From the NCBI GenBank assembly GCA_022457065.1, contig JAJGBQ010000001.1, forward strand, positions 4,092,001-4,156,000: a stretch of 64,000 nt of DNA, read 5' to 3'. A program made the translations under genes and the position numbers. The stretch comes from Curvularia sp. ZM96. Its lineage: Eukaryota > Ascomycota > Dothideomycetes > Pleosporales > Pleosporaceae. Positions 51,361 through 63,307 of the stretch are shown piece after piece; positions within the stretch are counted from its first letter, which is position 1; every line of letters begins with the position of its first letter. The notes below the pieces were generated by a model, which saw only the letters and a program-made list of their open reading frames with translations, was not told the origin of the DNA and did not search any database.

Positions 51361-52704
51361 TTACGAGGCTATATCATTTGCTTTCGGTAGATCCAAGTCT
51401 TTCTCAGTAGAGGGCAGTTGACGACAAGACTCAGAGTTCCATTGCGAGAAAATAGTCATGTCAAACTGAGGCCTCAAATGGTCTGTATCCATCTTGGACG
51501 GAGAGAGTCTGGCGGATTCCATCGATGTGCTTGTTTGGTCCCTGGACAGGCCTATCGCATCTTCTGCTATGCCCGTGGTTGTGGCAGTTTTACCAAGCCA
51601 GTGTGATCCTTCACCTCGCCAGCAAAGGACCGTCCGGGCGTTGCCCTCTCCGATGATATCGAAGCCATCTTGAGTTATAGTTGTACTGCGGGCATTGGGA
51701 TTTTCCCTCCAAATCTCAACGCCGTCAAATATGTTCATGTGTTTGGCGGTCTTGGCTACGCGCACCGATTGCTCAACATCGGCAACCTCTAGTAGCACTA
51801 CTTTGGCTTCTACGTCCCGCGCTATGTCAAGCAGTCGTGGATAGAACATGTCGCCTTGTTGGGTGTCCGTGTGTTTAGCCTTGGACGGTGGTACTAGTGC
51901 GAGCTTTGGTTCGAAATTGCGCACTGAGCGTGTTGTTGTCTTCCAGAACGCAGATGGAGAGATGTACGGTGGGTTAGAAATGAGTATATCCCAATAAGCT
52001 GGCTGCAGGGAATGGTTGAGGGCTGTCGTGAATGGAAGAACTTTTCTGAATGCACCCACGAACGGATCCATCAGCACGTCGGCTTGCACGAACGTCGTTT
52101 GTCCGTTGATTTTGAGCTTTCGATCCTTGGATAGCCTTTGGAGATTGCGTGCAGCGAGAGCTAGGGCTTTGTTGCATATGTCGACGCCGAGAAGACGCAG
52201 GTCTATGTCTTTGCGTGCGGACAGTAATTCATGTTGGAAGAGGAGAGGGATACAACCAGTACCAGTGCAGAGATCAAGGAGACGCAGTTCCGGTGGCAGA
52301 TTTTGCGACCGTCGAAGAAGACTGGCAAGATGGGCGACTGAAGCCGCTGTGTCTGGTCTGGCGAAGAGATTAGTATATGCCGTTACGACCATGAGCATTG
52401 CATACCTTGGAATCAGCACACCGGGCTTGCAACGTATCTCCAAATCGCCGAAATATTCTGTGCCTAGTATGTACTGGAGTGGTTTTCCTCTTGCCCTTTC
52501 TTGGACCAACTGGCGCAGCAAGGCTCCCTTAGCCAACTTGTCTTGTTGTGCACGTCGTTTTTTAGCGACTTCCTCGACGTGTTCGCGCAGCCATCGCAAC
52601 TCGTTCTGCGCAGCCTGTAGATCACGACATGGCGCGAGGAGAGCGGGCAGAAGTGCGTCTAGTGTGCGCGCCTTGCGGATGAGCGACGTCGATATGCGCG
52701 GCAT
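51361..52704 (-). CDS. MTQ1: HemK-family protein-glutamine methyltransferase
   Basis: Exons 52406-52704 and 51361-52357 give 431 aa. The 48-nt intron (52358-52405, gtatgc..cgccag with a CTAAT branch site) is in frame and stop-free. Removing it restores the family sequence LIPRPDTAASVAHL. Then come the AdoMet site LLDLCTGTGCIPLL, the acidic LGVDIC, and the catalytic NPPY motif in ISNPPYISPSAF. HemK/Mtq1 enzymes methylate the glutamine of the GGQ motif in peptide-chain release factors, and Mtq1 acts in mitochondria. A C-terminal tail of about 75 residues is not part of the family core. The ligase, dolichyldiphosphatase and HemK genes are unrelated housekeeping neighbours. Confidence 0.9.
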   Translation of the reverse strand: MPRISTSLIRKARTLDALLPALLAPCRDLQAAQNELRWLREHVEEVAKKRRAQQDKLAKGALLRQLVQERARGKPLQYILGTEYFGDLEIRCKPGVLIPRYAMLMVVTAYTNLFARPDTAASVAHLASLLRRSQNLPPELRLLDLCTGTGCIPLLFQHELLSARKDIDLRLLGVDICNKALALAARNLQRLSKDRKLKINGQTTFVQADVLMDPFVGAFRKVLPFTTALNHSLQPAYWDILISNPPYISPSAFWKTTTRSVRNFEPKLALVPPSKAKHTDTQQGDMFYPRLLDIARDVEAKVVLLEVADVEQSVRVAKTAKHMNIFDGVEIWRENPNARSTTITQDGFDIIGEGNARTVLCWRGEGSHWLGKTATTTGIAEDAIGLSRDQTSTSMESARLSPSKMDTDHLRPQFDMTIFSQWNSESCRQLPSTEKDLDLPKANDIAS

Positions 52705-53262
52705 GGCCTAAAGGAGTGCATTGCGGGGGTGGAGTGCAGTGGTGCTGCTAGCGTTCAAATCAGGTCGTGACTTGTCTCGACTCGATGTCCCTGCTGTAAC
52801 GGCCTGTTGATACCGAGTTTCCTCGCCATTATCAGCCACGTTTCTTGGCCATCTCATACGGCTGAACATTTCCAGACTTTGCTTTTTCTGCTAATTCTTC
52901 CGGTGTTTGGTACCGCATGCGGTAAAGCTTTCATTCATCCGCTGAGCAGCCTCCGCATATGCAAAACATGGGGCAAGTGGGCTCTGCCATTCACCCTTCC
53001 CCACATGCCGATAGGATAGTTTACCAAGCCCTATTCTTCATTGGCTGTATTCATGCGGAGAGTATTCGACTTGTGGGGTCGTGTAACTTGAGCGCCTGCA
53101 CACATGACTTGGCAATACCACATCGGCAGATGGGTAAATCACTATGCATTCATCCTGCTCTGGGCAAATGATCTTCGACATATAAGATAAACATGCGTCG
53201 CCTTAACATCCACTGCGGAGAATTCAAACTTCTTCTCACACCGCTTTGTTGCACACGCTGCG
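52705..53262. other. Divergent intergenic region, HemK / MFS
   Basis: 558 bp between divergent starts. Short frames only. Confidence 0.4.
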
Positions 53263-54955
53263 ATGTCTGATAATCATGGATACACATGGCGCGAGCATTC
53301 GCGCTTGTTCATCGCTTGTGGCGTCGTCATTCTGAGTCCGTTTCAGTATGGATTTGACTTTGGCATGATAGGAGGCTTTCAAGCAATGAAGGGATTTCTA
53401 CAGGTACATTATCCCTGAACAATGGTCGCGTGAGAAGGCACTCTTAACCACTGAGGTAGATTTTTGGCTACCGTACCGACAAGTCACCTACAGGATGGAA
53501 CATCACGCCAGAAAGACAACAGCTCATCTCCTCACTCATGACACTCGGAGCATTCGTAAGCTCTGCGACCGCCGGCGTTCCTTCTAGTCGCTTCGGTCGC
53601 CGCATCTGTCTGGCTGCAGCATGCATCACTTGTTTTGTCGCCAATATCTTGATGATGACTACTGAAGACATCGCATCGCTCTACGCTGGACGTCTGATTA
53701 TTGGCCTGGCAAATGGTTACTTCATGACCTTTGCACAACTGTACCTGCAGGAGACTAGCACAGCTGAACTTCGTGGCGTGTTTCTGACCGCATTCAACTT
53801 CTGCGTTACATTCGGAACACTCATTGGCAACATTGTTGACTGGGCTACCGCAAGCCGGCCTGACAAGTCTGCTTACCTGATTCCCCTCGGACTCATCTAC
53901 ATTTTTCCATTCTTCATAATTTGCAGTATCTGGTTCATTCCAGAGAGTCCACGATGGCTCATCCTCCAAGGACGCTTCGACGAAGGCGTGAAGGCGCTCG
54001 AGTGGCTACGTCCAAAGGCCCATGACTCCCACGCTGAAGCTACGGCCATCCTTACAGCAATAGAGAAGGAGAGAGAGTCCGCCTCCGGCATAGGCTGGCT
54101 CGATATGTTCAGCAACCCCATCGATCGCCGCCGCACCTTTCTCGCCGTTTTCGCCGTCCTCCTGCAAGCAGCATCCGGCTCCATGTTCATCATCGGTAAG
54201 CCTCCAACCGTCATTCCGCTGCCTTTCAATCCCGTTCTAACAGATCTGCAGCCTATAAAGCCTACTTCTTCCAAATGGCCAAAGTCGCCGATCCCTTCGC
54301 CATGTCCAACATCCTCTCCGCCATCAGCATCCTCGCCTTCATCGCAAACTCCCTCATCGTCGTGCGCTACGGAAACCGCAGAGTCCTCCTCATGACCGGT
54401 CTATGCGTCTGTGGCATCTTGCAACTCATCATCGCTATCGTATATCACAAAGCGCCCAATGCGAAATCGACGGGCAAGATCACTGTCGGTCTGACGGCCA
54501 TATACATGTTTAGCTACAACGGTATGATTTCGACTTACGCGTGGCTATCGGGCGGAGAGTTGCCGGCTCAGCGTCTTCGCTCACATACTTTTGGTCTTGC
54601 TGCTAGCGCTGGGTTCGTTGGTGCGTGGCTTGTTACGTTCACTGCACCGTACTTTATCAATCCAATCGCCCTGAATTGGGGCCCAAGATACGGTTTCATC
54701 TGGGCGCCTTCGTGCGCTATTTCTGCGGTGTGGGTGTTCTTCTTCCTGCCAGAAGTCAAGAATAGGACGCTGGAGGAGATAGATGAGATGTTCAACGCGA
54801 AGTTGAGTGCGAGGAGCTTTGGCAAGTATAAGTGTGTGGGTATTGTGAGAGAGGATGAGGAGGAGAAGACGCGGACGAGTGTGGAGAAGGAGAAGGAGAT
54901 CAGTGTGTTTCGAGAGGAGAAGGTTGCTGTTGAGACGGCTGTGTCGAGGGACTAG
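53263..54955 (+). CDS. MFS sugar transporter
   Basis: Exons 53263-53403, 53460-54195 and 54252-54955 give 526 aa. Twelve helices can be traced. The signatures of the sugar-porter family are present: FGRRICLAAAC after helix 2, PESPRWLILQGR after helix 6, GNRRVLLM after helix 8, and SGGELPAQRLRSHTFGLAA in the second half, followed by FFFLPEVKNRTLEEIDEMF. Such proteins import hexoses or oligosaccharides by proton symport. The PETKG-equivalent is PEVKN. The C-terminal tail is Lys/Glu-rich and cytosolic. The exact substrate cannot be inferred. Confidence 0.92.
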
Positions 54956-55167
54956 TTGGATGATAAGGTGTAGGACCGGAGGGGCTTGAATGATAAGATG
55001 GTGATAACCTCCCTTTCATCAGATAGTATGGTATATTTTCGGAGATCTAATGCTGTGTGTCTTCGCTATAGGTGCAGAACAAACAGAAAAGATCAGATCT
55101 AATGTGCACGCATGGTTCCTAACTTTATCTACAAATCATTCCAAAACACATTTCTAACCAAAGGCCT

Positions 55168-58100
55168 TCATCCAACTATGCGCTCAATCACGTAACGTCC
55201 ATTGCCCTCTTTTTTCTGAACAACTTTCCTAATACCGAGTCCCCAACCTTGGGTTCCCTTCTCGCCGACAAGGCTCATCTCCACCTCGCACTCTCGCTTG
55301 TCTTTGGAGATATCCACAATCTTGCCCTTTGGCTTGCTAACCTGTAGCAATGGCGTGTTCAGTGCAATGTTGATGATCTGGGGCCTTGTGACTGGGGTCA
55401 AAGGATGCATCCTCGTTTTAGGAGTTTTGCTACCGTGGACCGTGGACGTTGCAGCGCGTTGCAGGTGCGAGTAGATGATGTATCCAGGCATTTTCGCTGG
55501 CGGAGTGCGCGCCATTATCGATGATGGGTGTAGGAAGACATACTTCGAGTGTGGGTCGTCAGAGTGTCCTGTCTGGGATGAGAATAACGTCACGTAGGGA
55601 ACATCGATGGCGGTCTTCGGCTTCCTGGGCAGCTCAGGTGGTATAGGAGCGAGATCTGCACGCATGGCGATCTGATCAATGAAGCCGGCTGCACAAATCT
55701 GTGTGAGAATATTAATGTTTCGCTCGGACGGTGCTGGCAACTTCGGTTCGTATCCTCCAATCGCGGTCGGTCGGTGTGCGCGAACGATGTTAGTCAGTTG
55801 GTGTCGAAGTTGACTGGCTTCATTCATAGCTTTTGCATTGAGGAACATGTCTTCGCAGAATCTTTGCGAGTCTGGCTCGTATGCGTATGCACAGATTGCG
55901 TTGCTCAGCTTGATGCAATCACTCTGCTTTGCGTTGATGCTCATCTTCGCTTGTGCAGCATTATAAGCTCTCCTGAGCCGTGAGCGTTCTTCGGCTTCGA
56001 TGTTGTCTTGCTCAGTGCGAATGGCATCGGGATCCTTGGTGGGCTCCCGCAATCCAAGTTTGTTCTCTGGCACGATGAGTTCTGGCACGGACAAGGCAGC
56101 CACCAAGGCAATGGTCTCGGCTACGAGATTCTGCGCAACGCCCATTGCAACCATGCGAGCGAAGCGTGGGTTGAGGGGGTATAAAGAAAGCTCGTGACCA
56201 AGTTTGGTCACCTTGCCATCAACTGACAGCGCGCCCAGGTACGAGAGCAGATTCTCTGCCTTTTGCAGACTTTCGCGGTCCGGTGGTGTTGGGAATGGGA
56301 AGTTGACGACAGGAGCACCCATACTCTTCAGTTGCAGTACCACACCCTCCAGTGGTGTTCTTGAGATTTCCGGTGCAGCATACTCTTCGAAATCGCGTTC
56401 GAAAACAGCGGACGAGTACAAGCGGTAGCAGTGACCAGGTCCAGTACGACCCGCACGACCCGATCGCTGATTTGCACTAGCTTTACTGATCCAGCCGACC
56501 TCAAAGCTCTGCACACCAGTGACGGGATCGTACTTCTTTTCTTTTGCCCTTCCACAGTCAAACACGTAGCGGATACCGGGTATCGTCAAACTGGTTTCCG
56601 CAACGTTTGTAGCAAGGATGATAAGACGCGAGCCATCAGGAGGCGGTTCGAAGACACGCAGTTGTTGATTGGTAGGCAACTGCGAGTAAAGTGGCAGAAC
56701 ATGGACGTTCATGACAGTTTCTTCAGGCTTCTCGTCTTCAATCTCAAACTCTTTGTCGTCCTCGTCGTCAAGACCCATTATCACGGAACCTTCGGAATCT
56801 GAACCATCGTCATCTTCGTAATCTGTTTGCTTTGTCGGCGCACCCAATTCGATATCCTCGACTTCCAATGGCGTTTCTGCCGGAGAAACAACGACCTTTC
56901 CAGCTTTGACCTCTTTGCCTTGAGTAGATGGGAAGGCTTGCTTCAGCTGCTTTGCCAACTGTGCGATCTCATTCTGACCAGTAAGGAAGACAAGCATACC
57001 GCCCTTGGGCAGTTTCCGATGACCCCTACACACTTTTCGATACATTTCCTCGACATAGTCTCGTTGAGTGCGACGCGCAAAGTGGTTGACGACGGTATAC
57101 TGGCGACCTTCAGCCTTGATAAGCGGCGGGGGTTCGCTTCGGAACAGGCGCTTGTTTTCTGTGAAATCCGATATCCGCAAAGTAGCCGACATGATGATGA
57201 GCTTCAGAGGCTTGTTCTTCGGGTCTTCCTTGACCATCTGCGCTCGAAGATCAACGATTCTGCTGAGCATGCCGATCAGAATATCGGTGTTCACACTACG
57301 CTCGTGAGCCTCGTCAATCACAATAGCAGAATACTTTGTGAGGACAAAGTCTTGCGTTATCTCACGTAGCAAGACACCATCAGTCATGAACTTGATAGCG
57401 GTTTTGGGGTTTGTGGTTGTATCAAAACGAATCTGGTACGCCACTTTGGAGCCATGTTCCCCAAGTTCATCTCCGACACGTTTTGCCATGCTGACAGCTG
57501 CTACACGGCGTGGTTGGGTGACTCCAATCATGCCAGGTGTTGGCCCATCTGCTGCTCCGTATCCCGATTCGAACAGGAATTGCGGCACTTGGGTGGTTTT
57601 ACCGCTACCAGTGGAACCCCATACTACCACTACGTCGTTGTTGTGTATCGCCTCCATGATCTTTTGCTCTTCGGCAACAATGGGGAGTTGCATTCTGGAC
57701 TCCTGTATTTCGGGCGATCGATCAACGGTTACGCTGAAAGCTTTCCTGGTGGCATCGGTCTTCGTTTTGGTTTCGAGTTCTGGGGGTAGCGGGTCTTGCT
57801 CGGGTGCTCGAGGCTTAAAGTTGGCCGGCGCCGGCGCGAAAGAAAGTTGGTTGATTGGCGTGAATCCTACTTGCTCGTTTCTTTGCTGTGTTGCCCACGC
57901 CTTGAAAGCCGACGTCCTTTCCTTCTTTGCGAGTTTGTTGTCTTCATCCGGGCTGGTATCGCTTTCGTCACTTTCGTCGCTCTCATCGCTCTCGTCCTCG
58001 GAGTCGCCTTCTGATTCGCTTGACTCTGATCCTGAAGAGCCACCTTCAGATTCTGAGCCAGAAGCCTCTGAGTCCTCTGCCTCGTCTTCGCTCTTGCTAT

Positions 58101-58938
58101 TCTCGTCTGAACTGAAGCCCTCCCATTCCACTTCTTCTTCGACGACAACCGGCTTCTTGCTTTGCCCTTTTCGACGTTTTCGAACTTGTATCACAGGCTG
58201 TCCTGACTCGTCCAATTCTAGAGGCCTCTTCAATCCACTTCCAAACAGGCCGTTTGCCTGTCGCGGCGCCGCAGAGACTTCGGGTGCAGGCTCGCGCATA
58301 TCGGTATCTGGCTCGGACGGTGACGGCGACTGCGCGCGTTCTCGTGGTATCTCGTTGCCATTTGCTAATTTCGAAGCAGGCTGTGGCGCAGAGCGCAAAA
58401 CAGGTGCTGGTGCTTGTTCTTCCCCATCTGAGCTGTCATCCTCGATATCTCTGATCTTGCGCTTCTCCAGCAATAACCCTTGATTTTTCTCCACATCTAT
58501 TCCAGCCTTACTTTCGGCCAGCGCGCGCCTCAAGGCTTCTCTCTTGGTATCTGTTCCTCTGCCGAGCTTACTGGAACTCTGGAACAAGCTGGTGTCGACT
58601 TTCTGGGCAGCGAGCTTCTTCAGCAGCTCGAGGTTCTCTTCTTTCTTAAGTTTTGTATCCTGGGCGAATTAGTTCTGCTAGTATCTGCGGAGCAACATGA
58701 ACCCAAGGCAACGTACAATATACTTGTCTAGGCGCTTTTTCTTTTTGCTCGACATTTTGCCCTGCGCCTCGCGCGTGAGCTCTTCCTTCATCGCCGTCTT
58801 TTTCGCATTACGTTCTCGTTGCTCGGTAGGCAGGATCTCTGCCGCGTTCGCGTCGTCGGCGCCATTGCTTGAGTCGACAGCATTCTTGCGACGGGCCAGA
58901 ACCTTGTGCTTTCGCTGTCGGGGTACGAACTTGGGCAT
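55168..58938 (-). CDS. ECM16: DEAH-box RNA helicase Dhr1/Ecm16 (DHX37)
   Basis: Exons 58717-58938 and 55168-58659 give 1237 aa. The N-terminus MPKFVPRQRKHKV with a Lys-rich segment, then a long acidic Ser/Glu region, precedes the helicase core. Motif I GSTGSGKTTQVPQFLFE lies near residue 425, DEAHERSVNTDIL near 520, SATLR follows, then TNVAETSLTIPGIRYVFD and QRSGRAGRTGPGHCYRLYS. The winged-helix, ratchet and OB-fold C-terminal regions follow and end near VERIVG. In yeast Dhr1 dissociates the U3 snoRNA from pre-18S rRNA in the nucleolus. An acidic insertion of about 60 residues between motif III and motif IV is typical of the family. Start choice is supported by the conserved N-terminus. Confidence 0.95.
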
Positions 58939-59100
58939 GCTGTGCGAATGATGGCGACGAAGTCTGCTCGCATGCGCCCGAAATAATTTTGGCGGGGATC
59001 AGACGCTAGCGCGACCTCTCCGCATCACTCCCGTAGCCAGTGACAGACGACGCATCTTCTCAACGTCCCCCCACCTCAACTTTGTTCAGCGCATAGCAAC

Positions 59101-59641
59101 ATGACGACAGCAAACGGCACAGGCGAATACGTCGTAACTCCAGCAGCCTATCCCGCGCACACCAACTCGGCCACTTCGACAATCAATGGTCTAGAAACGA
59201 CAGCGAGGGCAGTCAGTTTTGCTGACAAGATACTCATCACAGTCACGCAGCAAGGCCGATTAGCGCATTGGGTACTGGGACCAACCTTTCGCCTGCACTG
59301 AACAAGCATAGCTGAACACGACGGCGCAGGTACACGTTCCGCTTGACATCGCCGCGACCGATGCTCCGGTCACGTCGAACTCATACCACGATCGCGATGA
59401 TGAGGACCCGAATTCAGACCTTCTGCCTATGCACCAGCTGACGGCCACAACTATACTGGGGGGCACAATAGCAGAGCTGGATATACTTGGGCAGACGCTC
59501 GCTACCCAAATTGCGAGCGCAATCAAACAACGGGATGAGAGGGAGTCGAGGATGGTAGTGTTTGGAGTGGGATTGGACAAGAGTATGGCGGAGAGAGAAG
59601 CATTCAGCAATCTGATTGGATTGGTTCTGAGAGTGATATGA
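59101..59641 (+). CDS. Proteasome assembly chaperone 3-like protein
   Basis: Exons 59101-59271 and 59330-59641 give 160 aa. The sequence has the small alpha/beta fold of PAC3/Psmg3/Irc25: TTARAVSFADKILITVTQQGRLAHW-VHVPLD in the first half and ILGQTLATQIASAI plus VVFGVGLDKSMAEREAFSNLIGLVLRV in the second. The splice junction joins HW and VHVPL. These proteins help build the 20S proteasome alpha ring. The two N-terminal dozen residues are low-complexity and probably disordered. The call rests on fold-like pattern and fungal sequence memory rather than on a single diagnostic motif. Confidence 0.75.
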
Positions 59642-59880
59642 GAGATGTCGTATATTCTGAGCCGCTCTGGTCTGGGCCAGTAGTCCAAACAATGCTCAAC
59701 GTGATATATATGATATACTCGGAGCCAATCGCTTCTCCGTCAAAAACTGGGTATGTCTTTCATCTTTCTTCTCCGGCTTCCTTGCTTGTACCGGTCTTCA
59801 AGTACGATGCGCCGTTCCCATGCTAACCCAATTGCAGTCCCTCAACGCCGCCCAATGCAAACCATGCCCAAACCCAGACA

Positions 59881-60567
59881 CTATACATTGTCGCGAAGTT
59901 TGTTGATCAACATGTCTACTGATTCCATATTGTTGGCATCAAGTTTTTCTTGAGGCTTGAGTTCGGCCGGCACATGCTCCAAAGCGGCGTCGAGCCCGGC
60001 CTGAAAGTTGCGGACTGAGGAGGAAAGAGCGAAGATGGCCTTCTTGCGGACCTTTTTGTCTGAATCTGAGGTTGCCATGCGGACCAGCGTGGGAATTGCG
60101 CCGACTACGAGGAGCTGCATCATGTCAGTATTGCGTGCGACAGGTGTTGTGTGTCATGATCCACTTACTCGCTCCTGTGTCCTGATGTTGTTCTGTACAG
60201 CAGTGCCGCAACACCATGCAGCATAGAATCTCATCTCGGACTCTTCGTTCTCGAGCTGCTTGACAAGGGGCATCCACAGGCCCAGGCTCTCGATGTTGTT
60301 TGCATTGTCGAGGTTTTCGATGAGCTGCTCGAAGTTGTCGAATGCGGTCTTCCGGTGCTCCAGCTCGGCCTCCTCGTTCTGGATGACCTGCATACTCTCT
60401 TGCATCAGCTGCGCATCGGATGGGCCTGACATGCCAGTCATGAGTCGTTGCAGCGCCTCGACGTCAATCTGGGCTGGTGGCTGGTTTGTAGCGGCAGCAT
60501 CGCTGCGCGAGGCTTCGGAATTCTGGATGCCCCACTTGAGCAGGTTGTTTAGTCCGGGGTCGTTCAT
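59881..60567 (-). CDS. FES1: Hsp70 nucleotide exchange factor Fes1
   Basis: Exons 60169-60567 and 59881-60114 give 210 aa, the usual Fes1 length. It begins MNDPGLNNLLKWGIQNSEAS, the conserved start. Armadillo-like helices follow (LMQESMQVIQNEEAELEHRKTAFDNFEQLIENLDNANNIESLGLWMPLVKQL, SEMRFYAAWCCGTAVQNN, KKVRKKAIFALSSSVRNF). The protein releases ADP from cytosolic Hsp70 (Ssa). The 54-nt intron sits after QER. Confidence 0.95.
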
Positions 60568-61706
60568 CGTGTTGGATGTGCTTGTGAAATTGGAGTAGTA
60601 TGTTTGTGCGTGTGGAGGGCTGGGGTTTGGCCGGGGGCTATGGGGACGGTGTTGAAATAATTTTGGCGGGACGTATGACGCTGATTACGCCGCCGCCCTG
60701 GCGAGGGGACCAGCAGCTTCGCGGGCCTTCGATGGACTGCCGCTGTCGAGCAGCGCCTTTGCACGCTGTGTCATCTGTCCGGATTAGTTGTGACATGTCC
60801 TGCCATGAAGGCTGCAGGATGGAAGAGCACATTTACAAGTACATGCGCCATAGCACGCCGCTGTTGGGCATGCCGTGATACATGTGCACTCGTCGGCTCG
60901 TCTGCTTGTCTGGCCAGGTACTGTCCACAGCGGACCCACTACCCCTCATTGCACGTGACGTCTGGATTGAGATTAGGCGGGGGCAGGGCGAGTTGGCGGT
61001 GAGCAAGCCGCGGATGGCGGAAGACGAGCAGCGCGAACGTGGCTGGATGATGGACATATGGCGGATGGCTGGGCCGCTGTGCTTGCCTGGCCTGACTTAG
61101 CTGTGCATTACCAGCACAATGCCGTCGAGAACACGTAGTGCGTAGTGGATTGTCCATGGCCGCCCTGCCGCCAAGCAATTTTCAGCGCTGCCTGGCGGTC
61201 TGGTAGTTGACGTGCGTGGACAACACCACCCGTTTGCTGTGGCGGGCCTGCTTGCGTATGCCCGCTCACGCCCAGCGAGCCGCTCAGCAAAAAGCTTTAA
61301 TTGTGCAGCCTAGAGCTCGAGTGCGCCGCATCTATAAGTTTGCCGTGGCCTTGGTCGCCCCGAGCTGGCTGCCCAAGCACTGCGTTATACACAATCCCCT
61401 TTTGGGAGCTTCCCGTTCGTGCAAAGCCCTCCTGCGCTCCTGTGCTCCTGCCACCCCGCTAAATCTGGGCAAGGCCGACCCGCTTATTTAGCACACCCAG
61501 TTCTTGCCTCGCGCACAAGAACCTCAACCTCAACACCGCCGCCGAACTTGTAAGCTCCCCCGAACTGCCCGCGCCCTCTTTACTTTTTCACCCGTAGCTG
61601 CATCTCCAACCGCCTTTGCTAACGCTCAATCGCTCCAGCGACTCTACATTGACTCTCGCCCGCAACTCTACGTCTACCCTAATCTCACCCTAATCAATCA
61701 ATCATC
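60568..61706. other. Actin promoter and 5' region
   Basis: 1.1 kb between the Fes1 start and the actin start. CT-rich sequence precedes the actin ATG (about 61505-61700), typical of strong fungal promoters. No other gene was recognised. Confidence 0.5.
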
Positions 61707-63307
61707 ATGGAGGGTAAGCAAGCTGAACCCCTACGGCCCCTGGCCTCTGCCCATCTTCAACGCCTACGCCGTCTATCTCAATGTACTCTGCTAACGTCGC
61801 CGTCTCCATCTAGAGGAAGTCGCAGCTCTCGTTATCGACAATGGGTGAGTTGGCGTCTTGGATACCCAACACCCGCCATCCCTGCTGTGGAGGGGCTATC
61901 CGTCGTGCCAGCGCCCAAAGCCCGTCCAAGCCACCAACAACACCTCCACAGCAGTGCGCGGGGTATAGCTAGATGATGGACATGAGCTGACAATTGACAG
62001 TTCGGGTATGTGCAAGGCCGGTTTCGCCGGTGATGATGCGCCCCGAGCAGTTTTCCGTAAGTACTCCGATCCCCTGCTTGTTGCCTACGACTGCATCCAG
62101 AGCGCCCTGCTCCGGCTTCGTAGGTACCATGTGAAAAACTCGTTTCTGACCGTTTTGCAGCTTCCATTGTCGGCCGACCACGTCACCATGGGTACGACCA
62201 GCCTCCCAAATAGCCATTCCCCCTCATCCGCAAGCTGACAAAGACACCAGTATCATGATTGGTATGGGCCAGAAGGACTCATATGTCGGTGATGAGGCAC
62301 AGTCAAAGCGTGGTATCCTGACTCTGCGATACCCCATTGAGCACGGTGTCGTCACCAACTGGGACGACATGGAGAAGATCTGGCACCACACCTTCTACAA
62401 CGAGCTGCGTGTCGCCCCTGAGGAGCACCCCGTCCTGCTCACCGAGGCCCCCATCAACCCCAAGTCCAACCGTGAGAAGATGACACAGATTGTTTTCGAG
62501 ACCTTCAACGCTCCCGCTTTCTACGTCTCCATCCAGGCCGTCCTGTCTCTGTACGCCTCTGGACGTACCACCGGTATCGTTCTCGACTCCGGTGACGGTG
62601 TCACTCACGTTGTCCCCATCTACGAGGGTTTCGCCCTTCCCCACGCCATCTCCCGTGTCGACATGGCTGGTCGTGATCTGACTGACTACCTCATGAAGAT
62701 CTTGGCTGAGCGCGGTTACACCTTCTCTACCACTGCCGAGCGCGAAATCGTCCGTGACATCAAGGAGAAGCTCTGCTACGTTGCTCTTGACTTCGAGCAG
62801 GAGATCCAGACTGCCAGCCAGTCTTCCAGCTTGGAGAAGTCCTACGAGCTTCCCGACGGTCAGGTCATCACCATTGGCAACGAGCGTTTCCGTGCTCCTG
62901 AGGCTCTCTTCCAGCCTTCCGTCCTGGGTCTTGAGAGCGGTGGTATCCACGTCACCACTTTCAACTCCATCATGAAGTGCGATGTCGACGTCAGGAAAGA
63001 CCTGTACGGCAACATTGTCATGGTACGTTTCATGTTGTATCCAGTCTCGAGAACAGCCAGCTAACAAAAAAAACAGTCTGGTGGTACCACCATGTACCCC
63101 GGTATCTCCGACCGTATGCAGAAGGAAATCACCGCCCTTGCCCCATCCTCGATGAAGGTCAAGATCATCGCTCCTCCCGAGCGCAAGTACTCCGTCTGGA
63201 TCGGTGGTTCCATTCTTGCTTCGCTCTCCACCTTCCAGCAGATGTGGATCTCAAAGCAGGAGTACGACGAGAGCGGTCCTTCCATCGTCCACCGCAAGTG
63301 CTTCTAA
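61707..63307 (+). CDS. act1: Actin
   Basis: Six exons (61707-61713, 61814-61844, 62001-62056, 62161-62191, 62251-63022, 63077-63307) join to 375 aa, the exact length of fungal actin. The first exon has only 7 nt (ATG GAG G). The sequence runs [31 protein letters not shown] and continues through [30 protein letters not shown] and [19 protein letters not shown] to HRKCF. All introns are GT..AG. It is a cytoskeletal protein for polarised growth, endocytosis and cytokinesis. The multi-intron 5' end is typical of ascomycete actin genes. Confidence 0.98.

Noticed and set aside
57338..58483. 381-codon frame on the plus strand opposite the Dhr1 helicase
   Set aside because: It is an antisense shadow of the acidic Ser-rich helicase N-terminus, and its Ser-rich sequence follows from Glu/Asp/Ser codons on the other strand.
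62303..63067. 254-codon frame antisense to actin
   Set aside because: Actin's codon bias creates this shadow. The actin gene itself is certain.
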